Positions 55,001-63,457 are shown, counted from the first letter of the stretch. The stretch is 64,000 nucleotides of DNA from Tautonia marina (GCF_009177065.1 NZ_WEZF01000027.1:36528-100527); one strand, 5' to 3'. The notes: generated by a model not told the origin, from the sequence alone. Numbers and translations are program-made.

Positions 55001-55450
55001 CAGGTCGGGGCCGCCCGCAAGTGTCTTGAGATCATCCGGGACGAGCCCTATCTCGCAGGCCGCCTGCGGGAACTGCGCGATCGCTTCGTGTCGGGATTGC
55101 GCGATCTGGGCTTCGAGGTTCCTCCGACCGATTCGGCGATCGTGCCGATTCTTTTCCGATCCGAGGAGGAGACCCTGGAGGCGGTCGGATTCTGTCGGGC
55201 GCGAGGGCTATTCGTGGTGCCGGTCTTTTATCCGGCGGTCCCGATGGACAGGCCCAGGATCCGGGCTACCGTCATGGCTTCCTTCTCGGACGACGACCTC
55301 AATGGAGCGTTGAAGGTCTTCGAGCAGCTGGCCGCCGCCCGGTCGGCGGCCTCGGTCCGGTCGCCGAGCCGCTCGCCGGGGGGTGTTCGGCGGGGGAATC
55401 CGGAAAAAACCGGGGGAGCGATCTTCGATTTCGGCCTGGGATCGCCATGA
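52064..55450 (+). CDS. Fusion of fatty acyl-AMP ligase, acyl carrier protein and alpha-oxoamine synthase
   Basis: The 1128-residue protein has three enzyme parts. Residues ~25-590 are an acyl-AMP ligase of the FAAL type (QYTSGSTASPRGVMVSHGN, SWLPMFHDMGLIG, FRTGDCGF, SSGKLQRR). Residues ~610-690 are a carrier domain with the phosphopantetheine serine in LGVDSMAAADL (near 647). Residues ~725-1090 are a PLP enzyme of the KBL/AONS/serine-palmitoyltransferase family with Schiff-base lysine in GTLSKAIASCGG (near 945) and VDEAHSLGVMG. The likely reaction is loading of a free fatty acid on the carrier and decarboxylative condensation with an amino acid to an amino-ketone lipid. The last ~35 residues come from repeat sequence and are probably not functional. 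The ribosome site is weak. Confidence 0.85.
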   Translation: MEFITSCEEGNGKAVSNPVMPPSSNQSFETILDALQTHVKSQGRRNAYTFLTPEFRQSTLTFRELDERARRIAAGLLQHAEPGDRALMMFPAGLGFIEAFLGCLFAGIVAVPAYPPRKNRNAGRIRSIAEDCEPRLLLCASKTRRGVEEELGRSVKGSSVIVTDELDDSGGGPLPRPHPDQLAFVQYTSGSTASPRGVMVSHGNIVANQVSIMTNFRHTTNDVAVSWLPMFHDMGLIGSVLQPLFVGFQCYLMDPSTFIREPFTWLKAISDFRGVLSGAPNFAYDLCVRKVSDQQKAELDLSSWVAFNGAEPVRAETLTRFARAFESCGFRRDAFFPCYGMAEATLFVSGGPPLAATKVVTACPMDLENNRITESSSGQRVVSCGQIGPDLEVLLVDPKTLTACRPDEVGEIWLRGASVARGYWNRPEETREAFHANAYGDDRHWFRTGDCGFLRNGELYVTGRLKDLIVVRGRNLYPQDIEQLVEYHIDFLGPNSCAAFSVEHDGEERLIVVAEGTRDMARWARSNAEGHAERVWLERAIDDLRREVLDQFEVALARLIFVRPATFPRTSSGKLQRRLTRRMLSDGALDVVLESAVRRPDVVEMHPAEHEVMTSLICETLREWAGQEGQSLPALNGKTTFTSLGVDSMAAADLGLRLEKKLSLAVDGEMLYLERTIENLAAQLARRLPSNAGRHGEPSSTKSGFVHSLQDALHRFQQFEDAGHDYFATEIEHQEGSHVWVGGLKMLMMASYSYLGLINRDEVNEAARKSIESHGTGAHGVRLLAGTFHTHCELEREIAAFFATDDAIVFSSGFISNLATVAALVGEGDVVIGDEYNHASIADGCKFSEATFLTFPHNDTRELEILLKQHAGKKILVVVDAVYSMDGDVAPLPEIAELCHRHGALLMVDEAHSLGVMGETGRGIQEHFNLPADAIDIKMGTLSKAIASCGGFIAARQEIIDYLKFHARGFIFSAALPAAQVGAARKCLEIIRDEPYLAGRLRELRDRFVSGLRDLGFEVPPTDSAIVPILFRSEEETLEAVGFCRARGLFVVPVFYPAVPMDRPRIRATVMASFSDDDLNGALKVFEQLAAARSAASVRSPSRSPGGVRRGNPEKTGGAIFDFGLGSP
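55347..55371 (-). pseudogene. Fragment of an ECF sigma factor region 4
   Basis: These 25 bases are identical to 50,940-50,964 inside the ECF sigma gene. Read on the minus strand the surroundings give ERLGDRTEAADR, close to QRLGDRTEAAAR of the sigma factor. No longer reading frame of a sigma factor is left. It overlaps the 3' end of the fusion gene on the other strand. Confidence 0.55.
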
Positions 55451-55473
55451 AGCTCCTGATGGCCAGTCTCTGT
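55434..55473. repeat. Dispersed short repeat, copy 3
   Basis: TTCGATTTCGGCCTGGGATC followed by GCCATGAAGCTCCTGATGGC. It supplies the last codons and the TGA stop of the fusion gene. A GGAAAAAACC run precedes it. Confidence 0.65.
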
Positions 55474-55770
55474 TGAGGAATCACGCCGGCCTGCCACGCG
55501 CTGAGAACCGATCGACTCCGGCCCGCCACGACGATGAGGAACTGATTGTGATGAAGCTCCGAAGTCTCCTTGATGTGCGAGCATCGTTCCCCTGTCCCCC
55601 CGCCGACCATTGCCGGCCTGACGGCCAATCCCGCTCGGGCGATTCCGTCATGAGGTCCGGAGGTTCTGGAACGGCTCGTCTCCGAGACGTATCGAAGCTC
55701 CGAGGAGCCGCCTGATCGAAGGGGATCACCCGGATTGAGGTTCCTTCCGGGGCGCGAACTCCGGGCGCGA
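55451..55770. other. Gap between convergent fusion and permease genes
   Basis: No gene is supported in these 320 bp. Apart from the tail of the short repeat I see no terminator with a T run. Confidence 0.5.
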
Positions 55771-56940
55771 TCACGACTTGATCAGATCCCAACGCGACGC
55801 GGCGATCGTGCCGAAGGCGATGAGCGGGCCCCAGGCCGCGATCATTGGCGTCAGGACGCCGTTGCTGCCGAGATACTGCGCGACGTTGATCGTTGCGTAA
55901 TAGGCCGCCGACGCGCCGAGCGAGAAGCCGAGGTTGATGAACGTGTTCCGCCCCTCGCCCCCGAGGATCAAGGGCAAGGACAGGAACAGCAAGGCCATGC
56001 CCATCAACGGCCGAAGCATTCGCATGTGCAAGTAGACGGCAATCTCGGTCTTTTCCGGGTCGTTCACCGGGTCGGACAGCGCGGTGATCAGCTCGGGGGT
56101 TGAGGCGTAGCGGAACCACTGGCGATGGTCTCTCGTGATGGCCTGGAACGTCACCCGAGACTTCAGGAACAGCGTTCGCCCTCCCAGGTCCTCCATGCCA
56201 TCGAGCGACGGCGGGAACCCGTCGAGGTCTTTGCTGGCGTCCAACTCGACGAGATAGTCCGGGTCAATCGGCGCCTCGGGAGGGCTGACCCGAGCCCGTC
56301 GCAGCAGCCAGCCGCCGGTCTGGGGGGCGGTCGGGTGGTCTTCGGGAATGTAGGTCGCCTCGGCCGCATCCACACTGCCGAATGATCCGATGACGGGCAT
56401 TGGCATGAAGGCGTGGAACTTGGTCACGGTCTGAGAGACCGGATCGCCCTGGCCGCTCGCGCCGACGGAAACGCCGTTGCGGTCTTCCCGGCTGTGGAAT
56501 TGCACCATTTTTCGGCCATCGAAGTGGTCGGGGGGCTGTTGCAGCTCGTCGGCGACCTCGGGCATGATCCATTCCTGGTTGACGACCGCCAGGGCGTTGA
56601 CCAGGCAGGCCGAGACGAGAATCGGCCGGATCACGCGTTTCGTGCCGATTCCGGCGGCGAGCATGGCCAGCAGCTCGTTGTTGCGCTGCATCCAGGTGGC
56701 CGTGAAGACGGCGGCCATCATGGCGATCACCCCGCTGAGCCGATCGAAGAACAGGCTCGTGCGGACGAGGTAGAAGCGGCCCATCTTCTGGAACAGACCG
56801 AGGCCGCTGGCGACCTTGGCGAACTCGTCAAGGTTCGCGAAGGCGTCGATCACAACGATCAGGCCCACGAGCGAGACGAAGCAGATGATGTAGGCCTTCA
56901 CGAACGCCCAGTAGCGCTGCCTGTCCAGGATCCGCAGCAT
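55771..56940 (-). CDS. LptF/LptG-family permease (second of pair)
   Basis: This 389-residue protein has the YjgP/YjgQ architecture: three N-terminal helices (YIICFVSLVGLIVVIDAFAN and later), a large extracytoplasmic beta-jellyroll (~140-290) and three C-terminal helices (MALLFLSLPLILGG, GFSLGASAAYYATINV). Such proteins pair with an LptB ATPase to extract lipopolysaccharide or related lipids from the inner membrane. It follows the other LptF/G gene by 102 bp, so a heterodimer is likely. No LptB gene is in the window. Confidence 0.88.
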   Translation of the reverse strand: MLRILDRQRYWAFVKAYIICFVSLVGLIVVIDAFANLDEFAKVASGLGLFQKMGRFYLVRTSLFFDRLSGVIAMMAAVFTATWMQRNNELLAMLAAGIGTKRVIRPILVSACLVNALAVVNQEWIMPEVADELQQPPDHFDGRKMVQFHSREDRNGVSVGASGQGDPVSQTVTKFHAFMPMPVIGSFGSVDAAEATYIPEDHPTAPQTGGWLLRRARVSPPEAPIDPDYLVELDASKDLDGFPPSLDGMEDLGGRTLFLKSRVTFQAITRDHRQWFRYASTPELITALSDPVNDPEKTEIAVYLHMRMLRPLMGMALLFLSLPLILGGEGRNTFINLGFSLGASAAYYATINVAQYLGSNGVLTPMIAAWGPLIAFGTIAASRWDLIKS

Positions 56941-57042
56941 CCGGTCCCTCCGTGGACCTCAAAGGTCCGACCGATCGAGCATCCTTGCCCTTTCGAGCGT
57001 CCATCATCGCCGCGCCGCGCTGCGATGCCTCGACCGACCCAA

Positions 57043-58275
57043 TCAATGCCGCAGCACCGGCCGCAAGACCATGCCGCAGAGGATCGCCAATACGAGGTTC
57101 CCCGCCCAGAGGGCGAGCAACGGATTGAGCATCCCCTCTTTGCCCAGGTTCACGCCAACGAGGGTCAGCGGATAGTAGATGAGAATGATCGGCATGAAGC
57201 AGACCATGAAGGCGCTGAGGAAGTCTCCCCTGGCCCGCCAGATGCCCACCGGCACGCCGATCAAGACGAAGAACAAGGGGCTGAAGGCCAGGGCCACCCG
57301 CATGTGCTTCTCGGTTTCGAGCTTGTCGTACCGTTGATCCCAGTAGAGCGCGTCGTTGTAGGTGGCCCGGATCGCCGGCCAGTTGACCAGCCTCGGCCGC
57401 CCCGAGGCGATCCAGAGGGACGCGGCGATCGACTGCCGGTTCCGCTCCTCGACCGACCGGCTGAGGCACTCGGCCTGCTCCTCGATGATCTGGCCGGTCG
57501 TCAGCTCCTGCACGGTGCCGACGAACTGGTCGCCGCGGTTGGCCATCGGCAGCTCGAGCCGTTCCCTGTCGATGAGCATGAAGTCGCGGTTGCGGGCGCT
57601 GCCGTTCATCGCCGCGTCTTCCAGAACGACGACGACCTTCTCCCCCTCCTTGTCGAACTGGATCGAGGCCCGTTCGGCAAAGATGTGCATGTCGAAGGGG
57701 GATTCGGCGTTCGGGTCGCGGTTGCGGTGCGAGAACCGGGCACCGATCAGGACCTTGTCTTCGACGTCGCGGACCTCGATCTTGAACGGCCAGCCCTTGT
57801 TGTCGAACGACCGCTCCTTCTTGAGGATCCGATAAAACATCTCCTCGATGTTGCTCATCAGGGCTTTCTTCGCCTGATGGGTGGCCGAGGGGATCAGGTC
57901 GTTGCTCATGAAGATCAGGCCGACGCTCATGATCGTGCCGAAGAGGAACGACGGCAGCATGACCGTCATCGCCCCCTGGCCCGATGCCTTGATTGCCAGC
58001 ACCTCGTTTTCCGACGCGATCCGCCCGTAAACCACCGACACTGCGAACAGCAAGGCCACGGGGGCCGTGTACGGCAAGGTACTCGGCACGGCCAGCGGCA
58101 GCATCATGGCGATTTCACGAGGGCCGAGGCCCGTCTCGGCCGCCTTGCCCACGACCACCACCAGCACGAAGATGCTCGTGAGCATCAACAGGGCCAGCGA
58201 GAAGGACTTGGCCACCTGCCCCATGACGTATCGGGGCAGAATGCCGATCGCGTAGCGGCGAAGCAATCCGTTCAC
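57043..58275 (-). CDS. LptF/LptG-family permease (first of pair)
   Basis: The product (410 residues) shows the same fold: N-terminal helices with GKAAETGLGPREIAMMLPLA and the family motif YGRIASENEVLAIKASG at the cytoplasmic coupling helix, a periplasmic domain at ~130-300 and C-terminal helices (LAFSPLFFVLIGVPVGIW). It sits 51 bp after the aminotransferase gene and before the second permease. The operon with ketosynthase, carrier protein and acyltransferase suggests export of an acylated lipid, but a housekeeping lipid A role is equally possible. Confidence 0.88.
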   Translation of the reverse strand: MNGLLRRYAIGILPRYVMGQVAKSFSLALLMLTSIFVLVVVVGKAAETGLGPREIAMMLPLAVPSTLPYTAPVALLFAVSVVYGRIASENEVLAIKASGQGAMTVMLPSFLFGTIMSVGLIFMSNDLIPSATHQAKKALMSNIEEMFYRILKKERSFDNKGWPFKIEVRDVEDKVLIGARFSHRNRDPNAESPFDMHIFAERASIQFDKEGEKVVVVLEDAAMNGSARNRDFMLIDRERLELPMANRGDQFVGTVQELTTGQIIEEQAECLSRSVEERNRQSIAASLWIASGRPRLVNWPAIRATYNDALYWDQRYDKLETEKHMRVALAFSPLFFVLIGVPVGIWRARGDFLSAFMVCFMPIILIYYPLTLVGVNLGKEGMLNPLLALWAGNLVLAILCGMVLRPVLRH

Positions 58276-58326
58276 TTCGGGTCCCCCGCGGTACTTCCGG
58301 GGCGTCCTGGCCCCGGACCGATCGCC

Positions 58327-59610
58327 TCACGCGACCCGTTCGCCGCACGCCGCCAGGGCTCCGGCCAGGCGACGCGCACCTTCGCGTAACTGTTCTTCGT
58401 CCGGCACGCCGAAGCAGAGCCGGGCATGGTTCGTCGGCACCGGTCCCGGTTCTTCCGGGAACGCATACGATCCCGGAACGTACAGCACCTCATGTTCCAG
58501 CGCCTTCGAGAACAACGGTCCATCCTTGCCCGTGTCGAGCCACTCCGGCACCGTCAGCCAGATGTAAAGGCCCCCCTTCGGCGTCGTCCACGACACCCCT
58601 TCAACCCCGCCGAGGTGCTCCTCCAGCGCCTTGAGCAGGACCTCGCACTTCGACCGGTAGACCTCGCGGAGCCAGGCCACCTGGGCGTCGTAACTGCCGT
58701 CGCCGAGGACCTGATCGAGCACGTTCTGGGCGAAGTTGTTCGAGCCGAAGTCGTGGTCCCCCTTCAGGTTCAGGACCGATTCGAGGAGCGACTCGGGCAG
58801 GATGCCGAAGCCCGTCTTCAACCCCGGGCTAAAGCTCTTGCTGAACGTTCGGGCGAGGATTACGCAGCGGCCGTCCTCGTCGTGCCTCCAGACGCTCGAC
58901 GGCTCTCGGCCGGTGAAGCTCAGGCCGCGGTAGGCGGCGTCTTCGAGCACATAGATTTGATGCGACTTCGACCAGCGGTTCGCCAGCTCGACCAAGGGCG
59001 CCCGCCGATCGCCGGCCAGGCTCAGGCCGGTCGGGTTGCCGTGCTCGGTGACGGTGTAGATCAGCTTCACCCGGGGCAGGTCGTCGGCCTCGGCGAGTCG
59101 CTGGAGCGTTTCCTCCAGGGCGGGAAAGCTCAACCCGCCGTCATCCGTTTCGATCCCGATGACCCGGGCCCCTCGGGCCTCGATCAATCCCATGAAGACG
59201 AAGTAGGTCGGCGACTCGACCAGCACGATGTCTCCCGGGTCGAGCAGGGCCTCGGCCACGAGGTAGAGCAGTTGCTGCGAGCCGTTGGTCATGACCGTCC
59301 GGTCGATGACGTGGTCGAACTGCCCCGGCAGGGCGTCTTCTTCCTGCTCCAGACGACGGACGAGCCGTTCCCGGAGCGACCGATCGCCGATGGTCGTCCC
59401 GTACTGTAACGCCTTGCGCCCCCGGGCCGGGTCGCCGAGCAGGGCATCAACGGCCCTCCGGGTCGGATCAACCGGCAAGGATGCGGGATCGACGAATCCG
59501 GCGGCGAGCGAAATGAGGCCCGGATTATCCAGCGCGCACTTCATCAGGTCGCTGATCGGCGACCCCCCTCGATCTCGGGCCAATCGACTCAAGGACGACG
59601 ACGGATTCAT
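58327..59610 (-). CDS. PLP-dependent aminotransferase, LysN/2-aminoadipate-like
   Basis: The 427-residue protein is a class I/II aminotransferase without an HTH domain. Motifs include LISLAAGFVDPASLP at the start (substrate loop), YTVTEHGNPTG and ARTFSKSFSPGLKTGF with the PLP lysine. This subgroup includes 2-aminoadipate and valine-pyruvate aminotransferases and the enzyme part of MocR proteins. YTVTEHGNP deviates from the usual YTVPNFQNP. It lies inside the minus-strand acyl/Lpt operon, 179 bp after the acyltransferase gene and 51 bp before the first permease. Confidence 0.82.
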   Translation of the reverse strand: MNPSSSLSRLARDRGGSPISDLMKCALDNPGLISLAAGFVDPASLPVDPTRRAVDALLGDPARGRKALQYGTTIGDRSLRERLVRRLEQEEDALPGQFDHVIDRTVMTNGSQQLLYLVAEALLDPGDIVLVESPTYFVFMGLIEARGARVIGIETDDGGLSFPALEETLQRLAEADDLPRVKLIYTVTEHGNPTGLSLAGDRRAPLVELANRWSKSHQIYVLEDAAYRGLSFTGREPSSVWRHDEDGRCVILARTFSKSFSPGLKTGFGILPESLLESVLNLKGDHDFGSNNFAQNVLDQVLGDGSYDAQVAWLREVYRSKCEVLLKALEEHLGGVEGVSWTTPKGGLYIWLTVPEWLDTGKDGPLFSKALEHEVLYVPGSYAFPEEPGPVPTNHARLCFGVPDEEQLREGARRLAGALAACGERVA

Positions 59611-59789
59611 GTCAACCGCGGGGGTGAAAGGACAACGCCGGGCACGGGTTCGTCTCCATCAAATCTAACGAGTTTCATGGATCGGTCAACCCGCCCTCCG
59701 GTCGGGGGCACAGGGGCTCGACCCCTCCGACACCCGGGCATCGCCCAGAGGTTCGGGCCCGACGCATTCGGGATCATCTCGGGGAGGGT

Positions 59790-60749
59790 TCACCCGGCCG
59801 CGGCCATCGGCGGTCCCGAAGGCCGGGGGCGGGCCTCGTCGTCCTCCCAGAAGAAGTAGTCGATGCTGTTTGCCGGATCGCGCCGCACGCGCTCCTCGAT
59901 CAGCGTCAAGCCGTGCTGGACCCAGTGCGCGGCGAGCGTTTCGTCTCGGGCGGCCTCCCGAGGCACGGTGAACGCTGGCTCGAACTCGACGGAATACGTC
60001 CCGTCGGGCTTGATCAGGCAGTACGCCGGCACGACCGGAGCCCCCGACAGCGCCGCCAGCGTGACCCAGGTTGAGGAGAACCTGTACGAGCGTCCCAGAA
60101 ACCGCGCCGGGGCGTTCGGCGGGGTCGGCCAGCGCACGTCCGAGGCGATCGACAGCACGATCTGCTCGCGGAGCACCCGGGCCGCCCGCAAGATCGCCCC
60201 GGCCGCTTCGGCCGGATTCGTCTTTCGAGAGACGAACAGCCGCGACTGCCCGATCGGTCCCTCGGTGGCGAACTGCGCGGCCATCAGCTTCGAGATCGAC
60301 CTCGGCCGTTCGCTGAACATCCGCCAGGGATACCCCTGCCAGATGATCCAGTACGCCATCAGCATGTGCGCGCCGAAATGATTGCCGAGCAGAAGCACGC
60401 CGCGTTTCTGACCCACCGCCTCGTCGAGTTGCTCGCGTCCTTCGACCCGGAGCAGGTCGTTGATCTGAGCATCGGTCCGGTCGTCGAGCAGCATGTCGCG
60501 CACGCTCGACCGAACCTGATTGGCCGCGAGCGCCGGGCCGATCCGAGCCGGGTCCCAGTCCTCTCCGAGAATCGCTGCGTGGGTCCGGATCGCCTCGTCG
60601 AACCGCTTGCGGGTCGCCGGCACCAGCCGGTATTCTTGACGGCCGATCGCATCCAGCGTCCGGAGCGCCGTCCGAGGCGGCAGCCACCGCAAGACCGGCA
60701 AGGTTGCCCGCAAGAGCCCTTTGCGTGTATTGACCCCTCGACGCCCCAT
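59790..60749 (-). CDS. LpxL/HtrB-like acyltransferase lacking the usual acidic residue
   Basis: This 319-residue protein has the pattern of lipid A/phospholipid acyltransferases: GVLLLGNHFGAHMLMAYWI, then RMFSERPRS, and later GAPVVPAYCLIKPDG. These enzymes use an H-x4-D/E pair. Here H124 is present, but the position of the acid is M129 (HFGAHM). Either the base partner has moved, the numbering shifts by one, or the enzyme is changed in activity. It follows the acyl carrier gene by 132 bp, suggesting acyl-ACP as donor. Confidence 0.8.
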   Translation of the reverse strand: MGRRGVNTRKGLLRATLPVLRWLPPRTALRTLDAIGRQEYRLVPATRKRFDEAIRTHAAILGEDWDPARIGPALAANQVRSSVRDMLLDDRTDAQINDLLRVEGREQLDEAVGQKRGVLLLGNHFGAHMLMAYWIIWQGYPWRMFSERPRSISKLMAAQFATEGPIGQSRLFVSRKTNPAEAAGAILRAARVLREQIVLSIASDVRWPTPPNAPARFLGRSYRFSSTWVTLAALSGAPVVPAYCLIKPDGTYSVEFEPAFTVPREAARDETLAAHWVQHGLTLIEERVRRDPANSIDYFFWEDDEARPRPSGPPMAAAG

Positions 60750-60881
60750 GCGTGATTGACCCCCTGAGCTTCGACGGATTGGACCGGCCGATGGATTGCC
60801 TCTGCCGGAGTGCGTTTCGGAAGGGCAGGCAGACCGGCAAGGCCGGGCCTGTCGTTCCGAGGATCACCCCCGCGTTCCCAA

Positions 60882-61139
60882 TCAGGCTGCCTGAGACGCC
60901 TGACGATCGAAGACGTAGTCGACCAGGTCGCCCACCGTGACGAGCCCCGCCAGGTCGTCCTCGTCGATCGCCACCCCGTAGGCGTCTTGCACCTCCAGGA
61001 AGACGCTGACCAGGTCGAGCGAATCGACCCCGAGATCCTCGACCAGCGACGACTCGGGCGTGATCGTGACCGCCTCGTCAAGCTTCACGACCGATCGAAT
61101 CAGGCCGCAGACCGTGTCGAACAGTTGAGAATCAGGCAT
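60882..61139 (-). CDS. Acyl carrier protein
   Basis: The 85-residue acidic carrier has the phosphopantetheine site at S40 in LGVDSLDLV. The ATG at 61139 lies inside the end of the ketosynthase gene (ATGCCTGA overlap), showing tight coupling. It is not the fatty-acid synthesis ACP by context (no fabD/fabG nearby), so it is probably dedicated to the pathway of this operon. Confidence 0.92.
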   Translation of the reverse strand: MPDSQLFDTVCGLIRSVVKLDEAVTITPESSLVEDLGVDSLDLVSVFLEVQDAYGVAIDEDDLAGLVTVGDLVDYVFDRQASQAA

Positions 61140-62400
61140 CGGTTCCTCTCCCGAAGACCAGGGCGTTATTCGTTCCACCGAATCCGAACGAGGCCGACAG
61201 GATGCGGTCGAGCCGCACCTCCCGACCTTCGTTCGGCACGTAATCGAGGTCCAGTTCCGGGTCGGGGCGATAGTTCACCGTCGGTGGCACCGCTTGCTCG
61301 CGCAGGGCTCGCACGCAGACCGCCGCCTCGATCGCCGGGGCGGCTCCGAGGGCGTGGCCGATCGCCCCCTTGATCGAACTGACCGGAAGTTTCGCGGCCC
61401 GATCGCCGAAGATCCGCCGCACGGCCTCGGTCTCGACCCGATCGTTGATCGTCGTGCTCGTGCCGTGGGCGTTGTAATAATCAATCTGGTCCGGGTGCAC
61501 CCCGGCATGAGCGATTGCCGCTTCCAGGCACTGCCGAACCCGGTCCGGTTGCGGCTGCGCGACGTGGAAGCCGTCGGAATTGGTCGCCCACCCCAGCAAG
61601 GTCGCCAGCGGCGTCAGCCCCAATCGCTGCACGGCCGATTCGGTCGCCAGGACGAGGATTCCCGCCCCCTCGGCCATCAGGAACCCGGCCCGATCGCCGC
61701 TAAACGGGCGGCTGGCCTGAGACGGATCATCGTTGCTCCGGTCGTTCGGCTTGCGACCCATCAGGGCCTTCATCGTCACGAACCCGTTGACGATCTCCGG
61801 CGTGAAGGCGCTTTCGGTCGCGCCGACGACGGCCACGTCTGCCTCTCCTGAGCGCAAGAGCATCGCCCCGAAGACGATCGCGTGCCCTCCGCTGGCGCAG
61901 GCATTGGCCGGGCAGAGGCTCGGCCCGTGCAGTCCGAGTTGCTGGGCCACCTGACCGGCCGCTTGATTGGCGATCAGGCCCGGGAGAAGATAAGGCCCGG
62001 TGGCCAGCGACTTCCGGGAGGCCGCTCGCTTGCTCTCGGCGTGGTAGAGGTCCATCCCGCCGAGCCCCGAGCCGACGACCACCGCCACGCGGCTCCTCGG
62101 CAAGTCGGCGTCGAGCTTCGCCTCCAACCCCGATTCGAGCCAGGCCTGGCGGGCAGCCCTCACGCCGAAGTGGACGAACCGAGAGCCGAGCCGGGTGATC
62201 GCCGGGTCTTCCTCCGCCGAACCCGGCCCGACGCCCTCGACCAGCCCTGCAATGTCTTGCAAGTAACTGCCCGGATCGAGGCGATCCGGGTGCCGGGCCA
62301 ACCCGGATTTCCCGGCGACGAGCCCCTGCCAGGTCCGGTCCAGGTCGTTCCCCAGACAGGTCACCGCGGCGTGGCCGACCACCACGATTCGATCCGACAT
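61132..62400 (-). CDS. Beta-ketoacyl-ACP synthase, pathway-specific KAS II type
   Basis: The 422-residue ketosynthase has an intact triad: C168 in NACASGGH, H312 in NAHGTST and H349 in IGHALGAAP. The N-terminus (IVVVGHAAVTCLGNDLDRTW) differs from that of the housekeeping-like enzyme at 46,211. It heads a minus-strand operon that continues with the carrier protein (8-bp overlap), acyltransferase, aminotransferase and two LptF/G permeases. Ketosynthase, carrier and LpxL-like acyltransferase also occur together in aryl polyene and related clusters, but the reductase, dehydratase and MMPL exporter of those clusters are absent here. Confidence 0.92.
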   Translation of the reverse strand: MSDRIVVVGHAAVTCLGNDLDRTWQGLVAGKSGLARHPDRLDPGSYLQDIAGLVEGVGPGSAEEDPAITRLGSRFVHFGVRAARQAWLESGLEAKLDADLPRSRVAVVVGSGLGGMDLYHAESKRAASRKSLATGPYLLPGLIANQAAGQVAQQLGLHGPSLCPANACASGGHAIVFGAMLLRSGEADVAVVGATESAFTPEIVNGFVTMKALMGRKPNDRSNDDPSQASRPFSGDRAGFLMAEGAGILVLATESAVQRLGLTPLATLLGWATNSDGFHVAQPQPDRVRQCLEAAIAHAGVHPDQIDYYNAHGTSTTINDRVETEAVRRIFGDRAAKLPVSSIKGAIGHALGAAPAIEAAVCVRALREQAVPPTVNYRPDPELDLDYVPNEGREVRLDRILSASFGFGGTNNALVFGRGTDA

Positions 62401-62605
62401 CCCTTGCCTCCCGGTTCCATCCGTCGCCGGGCCTTTGTGTGTGCGAATTCACGCGAAGCACCCGTCGGCCGACCCGTTGCATCCTTGAGCCGTCCCGGTG
62501 GTTTGGCCTTCGAATCGCCGATTCCCCAGCGCACCCGAAGCCTCGAACCACCGGCTTGGCCGGTCGACCGAACGAGGGTTCTAACACGAAAGGGTCATTT
62601 CGACC

Positions 62606-63457
62606 ATGCAGCTTGTGAAATTTCTCGGACCTGACTCCGAACACCCCGCCGTCGGCCTGATTTCCGGCGATTCCGTCCGCCCTCTCCGCGGTTCCCAACG
62701 GATCGCCACCGTCCTGCACGCCGCTGACCCCGCCGCTGAGGTCGACCGCCGCCTCTCCCCGGAATCCGAGGCCCTGCCGATCGCCTCCGTCCGCCTCCTT
62801 CCCCCGATCGACGACCACGAGATCTGGGCCGCCGGCGTCACTTATATTCGCTCGAAGGTTGCCCGCGAGGAGGAATCGGAGCAGGGGGGCTCGTTCTACG
62901 ACCTCGTCTACTCGGCCGACCGCCCCGAACTGTTCTTCAAGGCCACCGCCGACCGCGCCGTCGGCCACCAGGCCCCGATCCGCGTCCGCTCCGACACGAA
63001 ATGGAGCGTCCCCGAGCCCGAGCTGGCCCTCGTGCTTGACGACACCCTCCGCCTCGTCGGCCTCTCGATCGGCAACGACGTTTCCGCCCGCGACATCGAA
63101 GGCCGCAACCCGCTCTATCTTCCCCAGGCCAAGGTTTACGCCGGGTCTTGCTCACTCGGCCCCACCGTCACCCTGTTTTCCAGCCTCTCCAACCCCTCCG
63201 ATCTCTCGATTACCCTCGACATCCACCGCAACGGCTCCTCCGTCTTTTCCGGGACTACCTCGACCTCTCAGCTTGCCCGCTCGTTCGACGACCTGATCCA
63301 CTGGCTCGGTCTCGACCAGTCGTTCCCCGACGGCGTCGTCCTGCTGACCGGCACCGGCATCGTCCCGCCGGACGAGTTCACCCTTCACCCTGGGGACGTG
63401 GTCCGGATCACCATTGAGGGCCTCGGCACCCTCGAAAACACGGTGGCCGCGCGGTGA
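62606..63457 (+). CDS. Fumarylacetoacetate hydrolase family protein
   Basis: The product (283 residues) has the FAH fold with the divalent-metal carboxylates in [12 protein letters not shown] and the following [13 protein letters not shown]. The N-terminal region ([20 protein letters not shown]) is typical of the subgroup acting on sugar-derived keto acids, such as 2-keto-3-deoxy-arabonate dehydratases. [17 protein letters not shown] forms the C-terminal active-site lid. It stands alone, divergent from the ketosynthase operon, with a 205-bp shared upstream region. The substrate is uncertain. Confidence 0.85.
   Translation: MQLVKFLGPDSEHPAVGLISGDSVRPLRGSQRIATVLHAADPAAEVDRRLSPESEALPIASVRLLPPIDDHEIWAAGVTYIRSKVAREEESEQGGSFYDLVYSADRPELFFKATADRAVGHQAPIRVRSDTKWSVPEPELALVLDDTLRLVGLSIGNDVSARDIEGRNPLYLPQAKVYAGSCSLGPTVTLFSSLSNPSDLSITLDIHRNGSSVFSGTTSTSQLARSFDDLIHWLGLDQSFPDGVVLLTGTGIVPPDEFTLHPGDVVRITIEGLGTLENTVAAR

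Noticed and set aside
56413..58389. Plus-strand frame of 658 codons
   Set aside because: It covers both LptF/G permease genes on the other strand and shows only His/Asp/Arg/Gln-rich shadow sequence.
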